A DNA stretch of 64,000 nt from assembly GCF_001722335.1 (NCBI RefSeq), contig NZ_MIHA01000005.1:1-64000 (forward strand), written 5' to 3'. The notes beneath the pieces were generated by a model that was given only the letters and a program-made list of their open reading frames with translations, ran no database searches and was not told the DNA's origin. Within the stretch, counting starts at the first letter, position 1, and each line of letters starts with the position of its first letter. The position numbers were made by a program, and so were the translations under genes. The DNA is from Mycolicibacterium flavescens. GTDB lineage: Bacteria; Actinomycetota; Actinomycetes; Mycobacteriales; Mycobacteriaceae. This document shows, piece after piece, positions 38,222-47,728 of the stretch.

Positions 38222-39890
38222 GGCGGTGGGTTCCTTCGGGGCGGGGTGGATGGGCGAGAAACGCGGTGAACGGCGGGATTTCGTCGGCCGAGCAGTCGAT
38301 GCTGATGACCGCGGGTCCGTCGGTTTCGAGTGCTGCCGACAACGCGGCGCGCAGACCGGCGATGTCGGTGACGTCGGTCGCGGGCAGGCCGGGGAACATC
38401 GCCTGCAGCCCGGCGCCGAGACGGCTCTCGCCGAACCGGTTGTAGCTGTAGCGCGCGCCGTAGAAGATCTGCTCGCGGGTCACACACATCGCGTGTGCGT
38501 GATTGTCGAAGAGGCAGAACGTGATCGGCAGGCGGTACTGCCGGGCGGTGTGGATCTCCATGCCGTGCATGTAGAAGCTGCCGTCCCCGGCGATGACGAC
38601 GACGTGTGAGCCGCGCGCGAGCGCGACGCCGATCGCGGCGCCGAAGCTGTAACCCATCCCGCCCATGCCGAGCGCGACGACGAACCGTCCGTCCCGGCGC
38701 GCGGGCAGGTGGTGGATCGCGGCCGCGCCGGTGTTGCCGGCGTCGACGACGATGTCGACACCGGCCGGCAGCAGGTCGTCGAACGCCAGCATCGCGTCGC
38801 GGTAGCGCACCCCGGGCCCGGTATGGACCGGTGTCTGTAATTCGGTGTGCGGCAGCGTCGCTGGTACCCGCAGCCGCTCGGGTCGTCCTTCGCCGGAGAG
38901 CGCGACCACCAGTGTGGCCAGCGAGCGGCGGAGGTCGTCGGTGTGCACATGCGCGCACGGGCGGTAGGGTGAGGCGCACCCGAGCGAGAACACCGGCACC
39001 GAGGCCAGCGCATCGTCGAGCCCGGCGCTCGCGGTGACGTTCATGCGTGTGCCGATCAGCAGGCACAGCGCGCTGCCGGTGAGTGCCGACGCGACCCCGG
39101 GGTGACCCATCACCCCGGTGACGCCCAGCGCCGACGACGAGCCGCGCCCCGGTGTGCCTGCCACGTCCTTGGCGTCCGGTACGGTCGCCACCCGCGCCCG
39201 CAGCAGCGCCCGCAGCTCCTCGAGTTCGTCGCGGGCGTCGTCGCGGGCGACCTGCTCACCGGCGATGATCGTGACGGGTCCTGCGGCGCGCCGCAGTGCG
39301 TGAGCGATCGGATGCGGGTCGGCGGACCGGGGGGCCGCGGCACCGTCGCCCCGGTCCCGGTCGGTCGCCGGAATACTGCTCTGCTGAATGTCTTTCGGCA
39401 ACAACAGCACCGCAGGGCCGCGCAGCTCGCGCGCCGCCGCGACAGCGGACCGCAGCGCCGCGACGATGTCGGCAGGCGTCGTCACCCGATGGCAGAACAC
39501 CGACACCGAGGCGAAGAGATCCCGCGCGTCCATCGCGCCGTTGCGGCCGCTGGTGTCCTGAAACGCACCCCGGCCCTCCAGCGTGGTCGGCGGCTGTCCG
39601 ATCACCGCCAGCACCGGCACCCGGCTGGCGAGTGCTTCGGCCAGCCCGGGCACGGTGTTCAACGCGCCGCCGCCGGACGTCGCGGCGAGCACTCCGAGCC
39701 CGCCGCCGCCGCGGCTGTACCCGTCGGCCATGGTGGCTGCGGAGAACTCGTGCTTGGCCAGCACGGCGGTCATGTCGGCGTGGAAGTGCGCGGCGTCGTA
39801 GAGGTCCTCGATGTTGGCGCCGTCGACGCCGAAGATGTGGCTGACGCCGATCGCCGAGAGGAACTCGACGATGTGATCGACCACCCGCAT
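38211..39890 (-). CDS. Thiamine-diphosphate-dependent enzyme, acetolactate-synthase family
   Basis: 559 residues from the ATG at 39890 (MRVVDHIVEFLSAIGVSHIFGVDG), which has AGGTGG six bases upstream; the open frame to 40091 is not needed. Catalytic Glu48 in VLAKHEFSAATMADGYSRGG activates ThDP. The middle domain is FAD/DHS-like. The ThDP motif is IAGDGSFYMHGME (about 433) ending CLFDNHAHAM about 27 residues on. It decarboxylates a 2-oxo acid and either releases an aldehyde or joins the unit to an acceptor. First gene of the same-strand unit, 74 bases after rslA. Not ilvB: no ilvN or ilvC nearby. Confidence 0.88.
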   Translation of the reverse strand: MRVVDHIVEFLSAIGVSHIFGVDGANIEDLYDAAHFHADMTAVLAKHEFSAATMADGYSRGGGGLGVLAATSGGGALNTVPGLAEALASRVPVLAVIGQPPTTLEGRGAFQDTSGRNGAMDARDLFASVSVFCHRVTTPADIVAALRSAVAAARELRGPAVLLLPKDIQQSSIPATDRDRGDGAAAPRSADPHPIAHALRRAAGPVTIIAGEQVARDDARDELEELRALLRARVATVPDAKDVAGTPGRGSSSALGVTGVMGHPGVASALTGSALCLLIGTRMNVTASAGLDDALASVPVFSLGCASPYRPCAHVHTDDLRRSLATLVVALSGEGRPERLRVPATLPHTELQTPVHTGPGVRYRDAMLAFDDLLPAGVDIVVDAGNTGAAAIHHLPARRDGRFVVALGMGGMGYSFGAAIGVALARGSHVVVIAGDGSFYMHGMEIHTARQYRLPITFCLFDNHAHAMCVTREQIFYGARYSYNRFGESRLGAGLQAMFPGLPATDVTDIAGLRAALSAALETDGPAVISIDCSADEIPPFTAFLAHPPRPEGTHRHDT

Positions 39891-39964
39891 GTGTCCACCT
39901 GCCTTCGCGCGCTTCAGCAGTGACACGGCGCACAGCACGCTCCGGTTCAACCGGGGCGGGTGAA

Positions 39965-40681
39965 TTACAGCGGGCGCTCCAGCAGCACGGTGCCCGACTC
40001 GGGCGAAACCAGTTGCACCGCGGCGATTTCGTGCGTCTGCAGCGGTGTGTTGGCGCTGGGCAGCGCGGTCGCACCGGACAGCCCGAGCCACGTCGCGACC
40101 TGGCTGCGGCTGCCGTCGTGGCCGACGACAACCATGGCCAGGTTCTGCGGCTCACCGCCGCTTTGACCCCAATCCCCGTAGGAGCAGGTCATGTCGATGC
40201 GGGTGCCCCACCCGTAGCCGGTCATGGCGACGGTTGCGTTGATCGGCGTCTCGGCCACCTTGTTCATCTCCAGTTGCTGACCGGAGGCCTGTGCCGGCGC
40301 ATCGGAACCCAGACCGAAGGCGTCCGGGCGCAGCGCGATCGCCAAGCCGAAGGCGAGCACCGCGGCGGCCATGCTCATCGCGGCCGCGGCGATGAAGCGG
40401 CGTCGCCGCCGCGCGCTGACCGCCGCCAGCAGGGTGTCGAGAAGTTCGGCGGGCGGTCCGTCGTGCTCGGGGTCCGGTTCGGCTAACTCGTCAGGCCCGA
40501 TCCTGCTCAGCAGCGGCGGAATTCCGCTCAGCTCGGCGACCCGGGCCTGACAGGCCGGGCAGGTCTTCAGGTGCTTTTCGTAGTCGCGACGCTCGTCGCC
40601 GGGCAGCGCACCCAGCACGTAGGCCGCGTCCCAGGTGACGTAGCGGTCGCCGTCGGTTTGGGAGGGAGCGGGTCCGGTCAC
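39965..40681 (-). CDS. rslA: Zinc anti-sigma factor RslA (partner of SigL)
   Basis: 238 residues from a GTG overlapping the sigL stop (GTGA). The N-terminal ZAS domain carries His37, Cys41 and Cys44 (EKHLKTCPACQARVAEL), the redox-sensitive zinc site known for RslA. A membrane helix lies near 102-122 (RRRRRFIAAAAMSMAAAVLAFG start). The outer domain is about 110 residues. Oxidation of the Cys pair is reported to release SigL in M. tuberculosis. Position after sigL and near secY-adk-map supports the RslA name. Confidence 0.88.
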   Translation of the reverse strand: MTGPAPSQTDGDRYVTWDAAYVLGALPGDERRDYEKHLKTCPACQARVAELSGIPPLLSRIGPDELAEPDPEHDGPPAELLDTLLAAVSARRRRRFIAAAAMSMAAAVLAFGLAIALRPDAFGLGSDAPAQASGQQLEMNKVAETPINATVAMTGYGWGTRIDMTCSYGDWGQSGGEPQNLAMVVVGHDGSRSQVATWLGLSGATALPSANTPLQTHEIAAVQLVSPESGTVLLERPL

Positions 40682-41169
40682 CGTGTCACCCCCATCTCGT
40701 CGAGCTTGAGCTTGAGTGCGCGCACCCCGTAGTGCAGACGCGACTTCACCGTCCCCTCGGCGATGTGCAGGTCGGCGGCGATCTGTGCGGTCGTCCACCC
40801 CCGGTAGTAGGCCCGGCTGATGACCGCGCGGTGCTCGTCGGACAGTTCCCGGACGGCTTCGGCGAGCAGCATTCTGTCCAAGGCAGACTCCACCTCGTCG
40901 GGGCCGGCACGGTCCGCGACGGCCTCCATGTCCGGCGTGCCCGATTCGCTACGGAACCGGGCGCTGCGCCGCTCGTCGATGATGAGGTTGCGGGCGACGG
41001 TGAACAGCCACGCCCGTGCCGAGCGCGAGCTGTCCGCCGTCACCTCGGGATGGCGCCATGCACGCAGCAGCGTCTCCTGCACCACATCCTCCGCCCTCGC
41101 TCGATCACCCGTCAGCCGCACCGCATAGCGCCAGATGGCGGCGGCGTGCTCGGCATAGAGCACCCGCAT
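40678..41169 (-). CDS. sigL: ECF RNA polymerase sigma factor SigL
   Basis: 163 residues from the ATG at 41169, chosen because GGAGG lies eight bases upstream and a SigL-type promoter places the transcript start near 41204, too close for the TTG starts at 41199/41193. Region 2: YAEHAAAIWRYAVRLTGDRARAEDVVQETLLRAW and ARAWLFTVARNLIIDERRSARFRSE. Region 4: AVISRAYYRGWTTAQIAADLHIAEGTVKSRLHYGVRALKLKL. By eye it closely resembles M. tuberculosis SigL, with the same end GVTR. It directs transcription of its own operon and envelope or polyketide genes in M. tuberculosis. Confidence 0.9.
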   Translation of the reverse strand: MRVLYAEHAAAIWRYAVRLTGDRARAEDVVQETLLRAWRHPEVTADSSRSARAWLFTVARNLIIDERRSARFRSESGTPDMEAVADRAGPDEVESALDRMLLAEAVRELSDEHRAVISRAYYRGWTTAQIAADLHIAEGTVKSRLHYGVRALKLKLDEMGVTR

Positions 41170-41210
41170 CACGGTCGCCTCCGGGTCGTCCAAATCCAAC
41201 CTCCGTTATG

Positions 41211-41238
41211 AATACGAGGTTGCCGGTCCTCCGGTTCA
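41211..41238 (-). promoter_or_regulatory. SigL-type autoregulatory promoter
   Basis: Read on the minus strand: TGAACC (41238-41233), exactly 16 bases, then CGTATT (41216-41211). This matches the reported SigL consensus TGAACC-N16/17-CGT. The expected start is near 41204, just upstream of sigL, so the operon is probably autoregulated. Confidence 0.75.
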
Positions 41239-41255
41239 GTCTGCGCGCTGCACCT

Positions 41256-41714
41256 TCAGAGCGGGACGGAGTTGCGGGTAGCGGCCTGGGCGCCGGTGAA
41301 GCGCTCGTGCAGGGTGCGCAGCACCGCCGCGCATGCGGCCCGCTCGGCCGGATCGATCTGGTCGAGCACCCGGCCCAGTTCGCGACGACGGTGTGCGGTC
41401 ACCCGCTTCACCACTTTGCGGCCCTGCGCGGTCAGCTCGAGGGTGACGACGCTGCGGTTCGACGGGTCCGAGCCGCGGACCAGGTGCCCGGACGCGTGCA
41501 GGCGGTCGGCCAGCCGGGTCACCGTCGACCCCACCACCCCGAGCGCTTTGGCGCACTCGGTCGACGTCGAGCAGCCCCGCTGCTGCAGCACCGACAGCAG
41601 CCGGAACTGGGGCAGCGACACGTCGACCTCGTCCACGCTGCGCAGCGCCAGCCCGACGAGGTCGCGGGCCGCGACCTCGAATGCCGTCAGCTCGTCTACG
41701 GGCGTCTTGCTCAC
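41256..41714 (-). CDS. MarR-family regulator (Rv0737-like position)
   Basis: 152 residues from a GTG at 41714 with GGAG eight bases before it; the open frame reaches 41855 through the Fur operator region and is not used upstream. Winged helix: LPQFRLLSVLQQRGCSTSTECAKALGVVGSTVTRLADRLHASGHLVRGSDPSNRSVVTLELTAQG in outline. There is one Cys in the DNA-binding region (GCSTSTEC has two nearby Cys), which could be redox-sensitive. It sits just upstream of the sigL promoter, as a MarR-type gene does in M. tuberculosis, and faces the Fur-family gene across 158 bases. Confidence 0.82.
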   Translation of the reverse strand: MSKTPVDELTAFEVAARDLVGLALRSVDEVDVSLPQFRLLSVLQQRGCSTSTECAKALGVVGSTVTRLADRLHASGHLVRGSDPSNRSVVTLELTAQGRKVVKRVTAHRRRELGRVLDQIDPAERAACAAVLRTLHERFTGAQAATRNSVPL

Positions 41715-41806
41715 GTCGCGTCTCCGGATGCGGACATGCCGGAGAGTATCGCACGCCACCTCACTGCCGCAGCGGCGCAGGCACATATCTTTTGCACCAC
41801 GCAACC

Positions 41807-41856
41807 CTTGCTTTTTGCAAGAGAATGGTCCAGACTGGAATCTGGACTTGATCAAG
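41807..41856 (+). promoter_or_regulatory. Palindrome cluster upstream of the Fur-family gene
   Basis: Three inverted repeats lie within 50 bases: CTTGC-TTTTT-GCAAG (41807-41821), TCCAGA-N6-TCTGGA (41829-41834 / 41841-41846) and CTTGATCAAG (41847-41856). The ATG at 41873 follows with GGAAGGA. FurA-type proteins bind AT-rich dyads upstream of their own genes, so this is the probable autoregulatory operator of the fur-kat operon. Confidence 0.6.
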
Positions 41857-41872
41857 TTTTGGAAGGACGCGT

Positions 41873-42304
41873 ATGGCCGTGCATCGTTGGGACGACGATC
41901 TGCGGGCTGCCGGGTTACGCGTCACCAGACCCCGCCTCGCAGTCCTCACCGAAGTGCAGGCCAATCCGCACGCCGACGTCGAGCAGATCGCCGCCGGAGC
42001 GCGCCGCCGCATCGGATCCCTGTCGACACAGGCGGTTTACGACGTCCTCTACGCGCTGACCGACGCCGGACTGCTGCGGCGCGTCGAACCCGCCGGCTCG
42101 CGCGCCCGCTTCGAGCTGCAGACCGGCGACAACCACCACCACGTGGTGTGCCGGATATGCGGCGCCCTCGACGACGTCGACTGCGAAATCGGCCGGGCGC
42201 CTTGCCTGCACACCAGTGGTGACACCGGTTACGCAATCGACGAAGCCGAAGTGACGTTCTGGGGTGTCTGCCCCGGCTGCCAAGGCAGTACACAACTCAA
42301 GTGA
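41873..42304 (+). CDS. Fur-family peroxide/metal regulator of the catalase operon
   Basis: 143 residues. The winged helix is [57 protein letters not shown] in outline. The metal site has [17 protein letters not shown], and a second CxxC lies near the end (CPGCQG), giving a structural zinc site. Mycobacterial FurA represses katG, and close relatives regulate monofunctional catalases. Here it lies 13 bases before a catalase, so it is probably the peroxide-responsive repressor of this operon. The symbol is left open because FurA proper accompanies katG. Confidence 0.88.
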   Translation: MAVHRWDDDLRAAGLRVTRPRLAVLTEVQANPHADVEQIAAGARRRIGSLSTQAVYDVLYALTDAGLLRRVEPAGSRARFELQTGDNHHHVVCRICGALDDVDCEIGRAPCLHTSGDTGYAIDEAEVTFWGVCPGCQGSTQLK

Positions 42305-42317
42305 AACGGAGATTCCC

Positions 42318-43808
42318 ATGACCACATCGAAATTCGGGTCGACGACGGGCACCGGCGCGCCGGCCGCCAGCGACCGCAACACGCTCAGCGTCGGCTCCAA
42401 CGGGCCGCTGGTCCTGCACGACGTGCACTTCCTCGAGCAGATGGCGCACTTCAACCGTGAACGCGTACCGGAGCGCAACCCGCACGCCAAGGGCTCCGGC
42501 GCGTTCGGGGTGTTCACCACCACCGAGGACGTCTCGCAGTTCACCAAGGCCGCGCTGTTCCAGAAGGGCGCGAAAACCGATCTGCTGATCCGGTTTTCGA
42601 CCGTTGCCGGTGAGCAGGGCAGCCCGGACACCTGGCGCGACGTGCGCGGTTTCTCGATGAAGTTCTACACCACCGAGGGCAACTACGACCTGGTCGGCAA
42701 CAACACCCCGGTCTTCTTCGTCCGCGACCCGATGAAGTTCCCGCACTTCATCCGCAGCCAGAAGCGCATGCCGGACTCCGGCCTGCGGTCCTCGCAGATG
42801 CAGTGGGATTTCTGGAGTTTGAACCCCGAGTCGGCCCACCAGGTGACCTACCTGATGGGTGAGCGCGGTCTGCCGCGGACCTGGCGTCACATGAACGGCT
42901 ACGGCTCCCACACCTACATGTGGGTCAACGCCGCGGGCGAGAAGTTCTGGGTGAAGTACCACTTCCACACCGACCAGGGCATGGAGTTCCTCACCAACGA
43001 CGAGGCCGCCGCGCTGGCCGGCGAGGACGCCGACTTCCACCGCAAGGACCTGTTCGAGGCGATCAAGCGCGGCGAGCATCCCAGCTGGAAGCTGTCCGTG
43101 CAGGTGATGCCGTACGCCGAGGCGGCCGACTACCGGTTCAACCCGTTCGACCTGACCAAGGTCTGGCCGCACGAGGACTACCCGCTGATCCCGGTCGGCA
43201 GCTTCACCCTCAACCGCAACCCGGAGAACTTCTTCGCCCAGATCGAACAGGCGGCGTTCTCCCCGGGCAACACGGTGCCGGGCATCGGCCTGTCGCCGGA
43301 CAAGATGCTGCTCGGCCGCGCGTTCGCCTACAACGACGCGCAGCGCAACCGCATCGGCACCAACTTCCACCAGCTGCCGGTCAACCAGCCGCTCGACGGG
43401 GTGCAGAGCAACACCTACATGTTCGACGGCCAGATGACCTACCACCATTCCGGTGCCGCGCCGGTCTACGCCCCCAACAGCGGCGGCCGCCCGTGGGCGG
43501 ACACCACCGGCCCGGCCGAGGACGGCTGGGAGGCGGACGCCGAACTGGTGCGCTCGGCCTATGCGCTGCACTCCGAGGACGACGACTTCGGCCAGCCCGG
43601 CACGATGGTGCGCAAGGTGTGGAACGACGAACAGCGCGCCGCGGCGGTCGAGACGATCGCCGGCAGCCTCGACGGGGTGACCGGTGAGGTGCTCGACCGG
43701 TCGCTGGAGTACTGGCGCAACGTCGACGACGATCTGGGCGCCCGGATCGAGAAGGCGGTCCGCCAGGACACCGCGCCCGAACCGGCGCAGGGAATGGGTC
43801 AGGGCTAA
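42318..43808 (+). CDS. katA: Monofunctional haem catalase
   Basis: 496 residues from the ATG at 42318 with GGAG seven bases before it. The distal catalytic His56 is in [13 protein letters not shown]; the distal Asn is in [13 protein letters not shown] (about 128-129); the proximal haem ligand is Tyr338 with Arg334 ([13 protein letters not shown]). The length and the C-terminus without a flavodoxin-like domain indicate a small-subunit (clade 3) catalase. It splits hydrogen peroxide in the cytosol. It is co-transcribed with the Fur-family regulator. Its end converges with map over a hairpin. Confidence 0.95.
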   Translation: MTTSKFGSTTGTGAPAASDRNTLSVGSNGPLVLHDVHFLEQMAHFNRERVPERNPHAKGSGAFGVFTTTEDVSQFTKAALFQKGAKTDLLIRFSTVAGEQGSPDTWRDVRGFSMKFYTTEGNYDLVGNNTPVFFVRDPMKFPHFIRSQKRMPDSGLRSSQMQWDFWSLNPESAHQVTYLMGERGLPRTWRHMNGYGSHTYMWVNAAGEKFWVKYHFHTDQGMEFLTNDEAAALAGEDADFHRKDLFEAIKRGEHPSWKLSVQVMPYAEAADYRFNPFDLTKVWPHEDYPLIPVGSFTLNRNPENFFAQIEQAAFSPGNTVPGIGLSPDKMLLGRAFAYNDAQRNRIGTNFHQLPVNQPLDGVQSNTYMFDGQMTYHHSGAAPVYAPNSGGRPWADTTGPAEDGWEADAELVRSAYALHSEDDDFGQPGTMVRKVWNDEQRAAAVETIAGSLDGVTGEVLDRSLEYWRNVDDDLGARIEKAVRQDTAPEPAQGMGQG

Positions 43809-43844
43809 CCGCCCCGGGTGACCCCCGGATTGAACGCGGGCGGT
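43808..43844. terminator. Hairpin between convergent katA and map
   Basis: ACCGCCC (43808-43814) and GGGCGGT (43838-43844) are complementary, and the loop holds CCGGG...CCCGG words that can pair further. Placed exactly between two convergent stops. Confidence 0.45.
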
Positions 43845-44642
43845 CTACTGAGTGAGGATCCGCGGCCCGTCTTCGGTGACGGCCACGGTGTGCTCCCAGT
43901 GGGCCGCCCGCGATCCGTCTGCGGTCACGACGGTCCACTCGTCCTCGAGCACCACGGTCTTGGTGGTGCCCAGCGTCAGCATCGGCTCGATCGCCAGCAC
44001 CGACCCGACCTCGAGGTAGGGCCCGCGGCCCGGTGAGCCCTCGTTGGGCAGGAACGGGTCCATGTGCATCTGCCTGCCGATGCCGTGCCCGCCGTAGCCG
44101 TCGACGATGCCGAACTTGCGGTCGAACTGCCGTTCGGCGTCCCGCGTCGCGGTCTCGATGGCATGCGAGACGTCGGTGAGCCGGTTACCGGGCACCATCG
44201 CGGCCGCGCCGGCCTCCATCGCCTGCCTGGTCGCCGTCGACAGCGCCTCGTCGACGGGGATCAACTCCCCCACCCCGAACGTGATCGCCGAATCACCGTG
44301 CCAGCCGTCGACGATCGCGCCGCAGTCGATCGACACCAGATCGCCGGGGGCCAGCACCTCCGTCGACGACGGAATGCCGTGCACCACACGGTCATTGACC
44401 GACGAGCAGATGCTGGCGGGATATCCGTGATAGCCGAGGAACGACGGCACACCGCCGCCGTCGCGGATCACCGACTCGGCGATCTCGTCGAGTTCCTGCG
44501 TGGAGACGCCGGGAGCCGCCGCGCTGCGCACCGCGGCCAGCGCCCTGGCCACCAGCGCGCCCGCCACCGCCATCGCGTCGAGTTCACCGGCGGTGCGCTG
44601 CGGCACCACCTTGCGGCCCCGCAGACCGGGCAGCCCGATCAT
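43845..44642 (-). CDS. map: Methionine aminopeptidase
   Basis: 265 residues. All five metal ligands are visible: Asp in VSIDCGA, Asp in GWHGDSAIT, His in [11 protein letters not shown], Glu in LAIEPM, Glu in HWEHTV. It removes the initiator Met from new proteins. It starts three bases after the adk stop, in the secY-adk-map order shared across actinobacteria. M. tuberculosis has two map genes; this is the one in the secY operon (mapA). Confidence 0.95.
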   Translation of the reverse strand: MIGLPGLRGRKVVPQRTAGELDAMAVAGALVARALAAVRSAAAPGVSTQELDEIAESVIRDGGGVPSFLGYHGYPASICSSVNDRVVHGIPSSTEVLAPGDLVSIDCGAIVDGWHGDSAITFGVGELIPVDEALSTATRQAMEAGAAAMVPGNRLTDVSHAIETATRDAERQFDRKFGIVDGYGGHGIGRQMHMDPFLPNEGSPGRGPYLEVGSVLAIEPMLTLGTTKTVVLEDEWTVVTADGSRAAHWEHTVAVTEDGPRILTQ

Positions 44643-44645
44643 GAA

Positions 44646-45194
44646 TTACTTGCCGAGCGCCTGCAGCGCGCGCGCGAACACCTCGTCCATGGTGCCGACG
44701 GCGTCAACCTGCTGCAGGTTGTTGTGGCTGTAGTACTCGAGCAGCGGATAGGTCTCGTCGCGGTAGACCTGCATCCGGTTGCGGATCACGTCTTCGGTGT
44801 CGTCTTCGCGGCCGCGTGCCTGCAGCCGCTTGAACAGTTCGTCCTCGGAGACCTTGAACTCCAGCACTGCGTCGAGCTTGGTGGAGTGGCCCTTGAGCAT
44901 CTCGTCGAGCGCCTTGGCCTGCTCCACCGAACGCGGGTAGCCGTCGAGGATGAACCCGCCGACGGCGTCGGCCTGGGCGATGCGGTCCTCGACGAGCTTG
45001 TTGGTGAGATCCGACGGCACCAGATCGCCGGCGTCGAGGTAACGCTTGGCCTCCACCCCCAGCGGGGTGCCGTCGCCGATGTTCTGCCTGAACAGGTCGC
45101 CGGTGGAGATCTGCGGGATCCCGAGCTTCTCGGAGAGCCTCTGGGCCTGCGTACCTTTTCCGGCTCCAGGCGGTCCGAGCAGAACGAGTCTCAC
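44646..45194 (-). CDS. adk: Adenylate kinase
   Basis: 182 residues from a GTG overlapping the secY stop (GTGA). P-loop GPPGAGKGT (8-16), AMP-binding [20 protein letters not shown], and the short-lid form [22 protein letters not shown] without zinc Cys. It interconverts ATP, AMP and ADP. Genetic linkage to secY is conserved in many bacteria. Confidence 0.97.
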   Translation of the reverse strand: MRLVLLGPPGAGKGTQAQRLSEKLGIPQISTGDLFRQNIGDGTPLGVEAKRYLDAGDLVPSDLTNKLVEDRIAQADAVGGFILDGYPRSVEQAKALDEMLKGHSTKLDAVLEFKVSEDELFKRLQARGREDDTEDVIRNRMQVYRDETYPLLEYYSHNNLQQVDAVGTMDEVFARALQALGK

Positions 45195-46531
45195 TTCAGG
45201 AATCCTTCGTAGTTGCGTTGCATCAGCTGGCTCTCGATCTGCTTGACCGTATCCAAGCCCACGCCGACCATGATCAGCACGCCGACGCCGCCGAACGGCA
45301 GGTTCTGCACCGGGCCGCCGCTGCCGACCGTCAGGAACAGGTTGGGCAGCACCGCGATCACACCCAGGTAGATGGAGCCCGGCAGGGTGATGCGGCTCAA
45401 CACGTAACGCAGATAGTCGGCGGTCGGCTTACCCGGCCGGATGCCCGGGATGAAGCCGCCGAACTTCTTCATCTCGTCGGCGCGCTCGTCGGGGTTGAAC
45501 GTGATCGACACATAGAAGTAGGTGAAGAACACGATCAGGGCGAAGTACACGCCGATGTAGACCGGGCTGCTGGGGTCGGTCAGGTATTCCGCGACGAACC
45601 TGGTCCACCAGTTCGTCTCGGTGGGGTTGGAGCTGCCGCTCTGGATCAGCTGGGTGATCAGGTGCGGGATGTAGATCAGCGACGACGCGAAGATCACCGG
45701 GATGACGCCGGCCTGGTTGACCTTCAGCGGCAGGTACGTCGACGTGCCGCCGTACATCTTGCGGCCCACCATCCGCTTGGCGTACTGCACCGGGATGCGG
45801 CGCTGCCCCTGTTCGACGAAGACCACGCCGATGATGATGGCCAGCGCGCCCGCGCAGACCAGCGCGAACACCAGGCCGCCGCGGCTCTCCAGGATGGCCT
45901 GACCCTCACCGGGCATCGCCGAGGCGATGCTGGCGAAGATGATCAGCGACATACCGTTGCCGATGCCGCGCTCGGTGACCAGCTCGCCCATCCACATCAC
46001 CAGCGCCGCGCCCGCGGTCATCACCAGCACCATGACGACGAGCGTGAAGATGTTCAGCCCGGCGTCCTGGCCCTGGATGATCTCCAGCGAGCAGCCCTGC
46101 AACAGCCCGCCGTTGGCGGCCAGCGCCACGATGCTGGTGCTCTGCAGGATGGCCAGCGCGATCGCCAGATAACGCGTGTACTGCGTCATCTTCGCCTGAC
46201 CGGCCTGGCCCTCCTTCCGCAGCTGTTCGAAGCGCGGGATCACCACGGTCAGCAGCTGCACGATGATGCTCGCGGTGATGTAGGGCATCACGCCCACCGC
46301 GAACACCGACAGCTGCAGCAGCGCTCCGCCGGAGAACAGGTTGATCAGTGAATAGAGCTGTCCTGATTCGCCGCCGGTGACCTCGGCGATGCATTCCTGC
46401 ACGTTCGGGTAGTTGACGCCCGGCGACGGGATCGAGGCCCCGAGCCGATAGAGGATCACGATCCCCAACGTGAACAGGATCTTCTTTCTCAGGTCGACAG
46501 TCCTGAGTGAAGAGATGAAAGCCGAGAGCAC
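45191..46531 (-). CDS. secY: Protein translocase subunit SecY
   Basis: 446 residues from a GTG at 46531, preceded by GGAGGAAGA; frames to 46624 are ignored. Ten membrane helices. Recognisable blocks are [20 protein letters not shown] (helix 1), [53 protein letters not shown] (cytoplasmic loop for ribosome/SecA), [19 protein letters not shown] and [26 protein letters not shown]. It forms the export channel with SecE and SecG. In this genome secY is not contiguous with rplO; the methyltransferases, sppA and four small genes lie between. Confidence 0.97.
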   Translation of the reverse strand: MLSAFISSLRTVDLRKKILFTLGIVILYRLGASIPSPGVNYPNVQECIAEVTGGESGQLYSLINLFSGGALLQLSVFAVGVMPYITASIIVQLLTVVIPRFEQLRKEGQAGQAKMTQYTRYLAIALAILQSTSIVALAANGGLLQGCSLEIIQGQDAGLNIFTLVVMVLVMTAGAALVMWMGELVTERGIGNGMSLIIFASIASAMPGEGQAILESRGGLVFALVCAGALAIIIGVVFVEQGQRRIPVQYAKRMVGRKMYGGTSTYLPLKVNQAGVIPVIFASSLIYIPHLITQLIQSGSSNPTETNWWTRFVAEYLTDPSSPVYIGVYFALIVFFTYFYVSITFNPDERADEMKKFGGFIPGIRPGKPTADYLRYVLSRITLPGSIYLGVIAVLPNLFLTVGSGGPVQNLPFGGVGVLIMVGVGLDTVKQIESQLMQRNYEGFLK

Positions 46532-46795
46532 TCTTCCTCCTGCGCAGCCGGGGTGTCGATCGGCGTGCGAATGGGGCTGGATTCGACCAGCGTCGTGGTT
46601 AAGTCGTGTGCGGACCCCCGTCAAGCGCGCAGCCTGCAGAGTTACCCGCCAAACAGTCTACGAGAGTAACAGTTGGGGCCCCGTTGCCCCGCATCCCGCC
46701 GAACGGAACTGCATTCACAGGGCCTTCTCAGCCCGGGAACATACCGTGGCACCCGTCTCGTTATATGCCCTAAGTAATAGTCGACAGGAGCTCGG

Positions 46796-47728
46796 ATGAC
46801 ACGCACGGACAACGACACCTGGGATCTCGCGACCAGTGTGGGGGCCACCGCGACGATGGTCGCGGCGGCCAGGGCGGTGGCGAGCAGCGGCGAGGACGCG
46901 CTGATCTCCGATCCGTTCGCCGAACCGTTGGTCCGCGCGGTCGGGGTGGACTTCTTCACCCGGCTGGCCTCCGGTGAGCTCACGATCGAGGAACTCGACG
47001 GGCCCGACTCCGCGACCGGCATGGGCCGGATGACCGACAACATGGCGGTACGGACACGGTTCTTCGACGACTTCTTCCTCAACGCGGTGCGTGACGGCAT
47101 CCGGCAGGCGGTGATCCTGGCATCGGGTCTGGACTCGCGCTCCTACCGGCTGGGCTGGCCGGACGGCACCACCGTCTACGAGATCGACCAGCCCGAGGTT
47201 CTCGCGTTCAAGGCCACGACGCTGGCCGGGCTGGCCGCCGAGCCGACCGCGGAACTGCGCACCGTCGCGATCGACCTGCGCCACGACTGGCCGGCCGCGT
47301 TGACGGCCGCCGGGTTCGACCCGGCCCAGCCGACGGCGTGGAGCGCCGAGGGCCTGCTGGGCTACCTGCCGCCCGATGCGCAGGACAAACTTCTCGACAC
47401 CATCACCGAGCTGAGTGCCCCCGGCAGCCGGGTCGCCGTGGAGAGCGGGCCGTCGGTCGACGAGGCCGACCGCGAGAAGGCGCTGGCGCGGATGCAGGAG
47501 GCCGCCGCGCGCTGGCGCGACCACGGCTTCGAACTGGACTTCGGCGAGCTGGTGTATCTCGGTGAGCGCAACGAGGCGGGCGCCTACCTCGAGCAGCGCG
47601 GATGGTCGCTGACCCGGCGCACCGTGCAGGAACTGCTGGTCGCCAACGGCCGCCCGAAACTGCCCGAGGACGACGAGATCGGCAACTTCGCCGAGATGCA
47701 GTACATCACCGGGATACTCGGGACATGA
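46796..47728 (+). CDS. SAM-dependent methyltransferase, tandem copy 1
   Basis: 310 residues with AGGAG before the ATG. Family of mycobacterial class I methyltransferases related to leucine carboxyl methyltransferase. The opening [24 protein letters not shown] is shared by all three copies. The SAM site is [36 protein letters not shown], and [21 protein letters not shown] follows. The substrate is unknown for the whole family. The arrangement next to secY and sppA is the same as in M. tuberculosis (Rv0724-Rv0731c region). The stop overlaps the next start (ATGA). Confidence 0.88.
   Translation: MTRTDNDTWDLATSVGATATMVAAARAVASSGEDALISDPFAEPLVRAVGVDFFTRLASGELTIEELDGPDSATGMGRMTDNMAVRTRFFDDFFLNAVRDGIRQAVILASGLDSRSYRLGWPDGTTVYEIDQPEVLAFKATTLAGLAAEPTAELRTVAIDLRHDWPAALTAAGFDPAQPTAWSAEGLLGYLPPDAQDKLLDTITELSAPGSRVAVESGPSVDEADREKALARMQEAAARWRDHGFELDFGELVYLGERNEAGAYLEQRGWSLTRRTVQELLVANGRPKLPEDDEIGNFAEMQYITGILGT

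Noticed and set aside
38211..39890. Acetolactate synthase large subunit (ilvB) of branched-chain amino acid synthesis
   Set aside because: No ilvN or ilvC follow, and the neighbours are KAS III, SRPBCC and aminotransferase genes; family membership only is supported.
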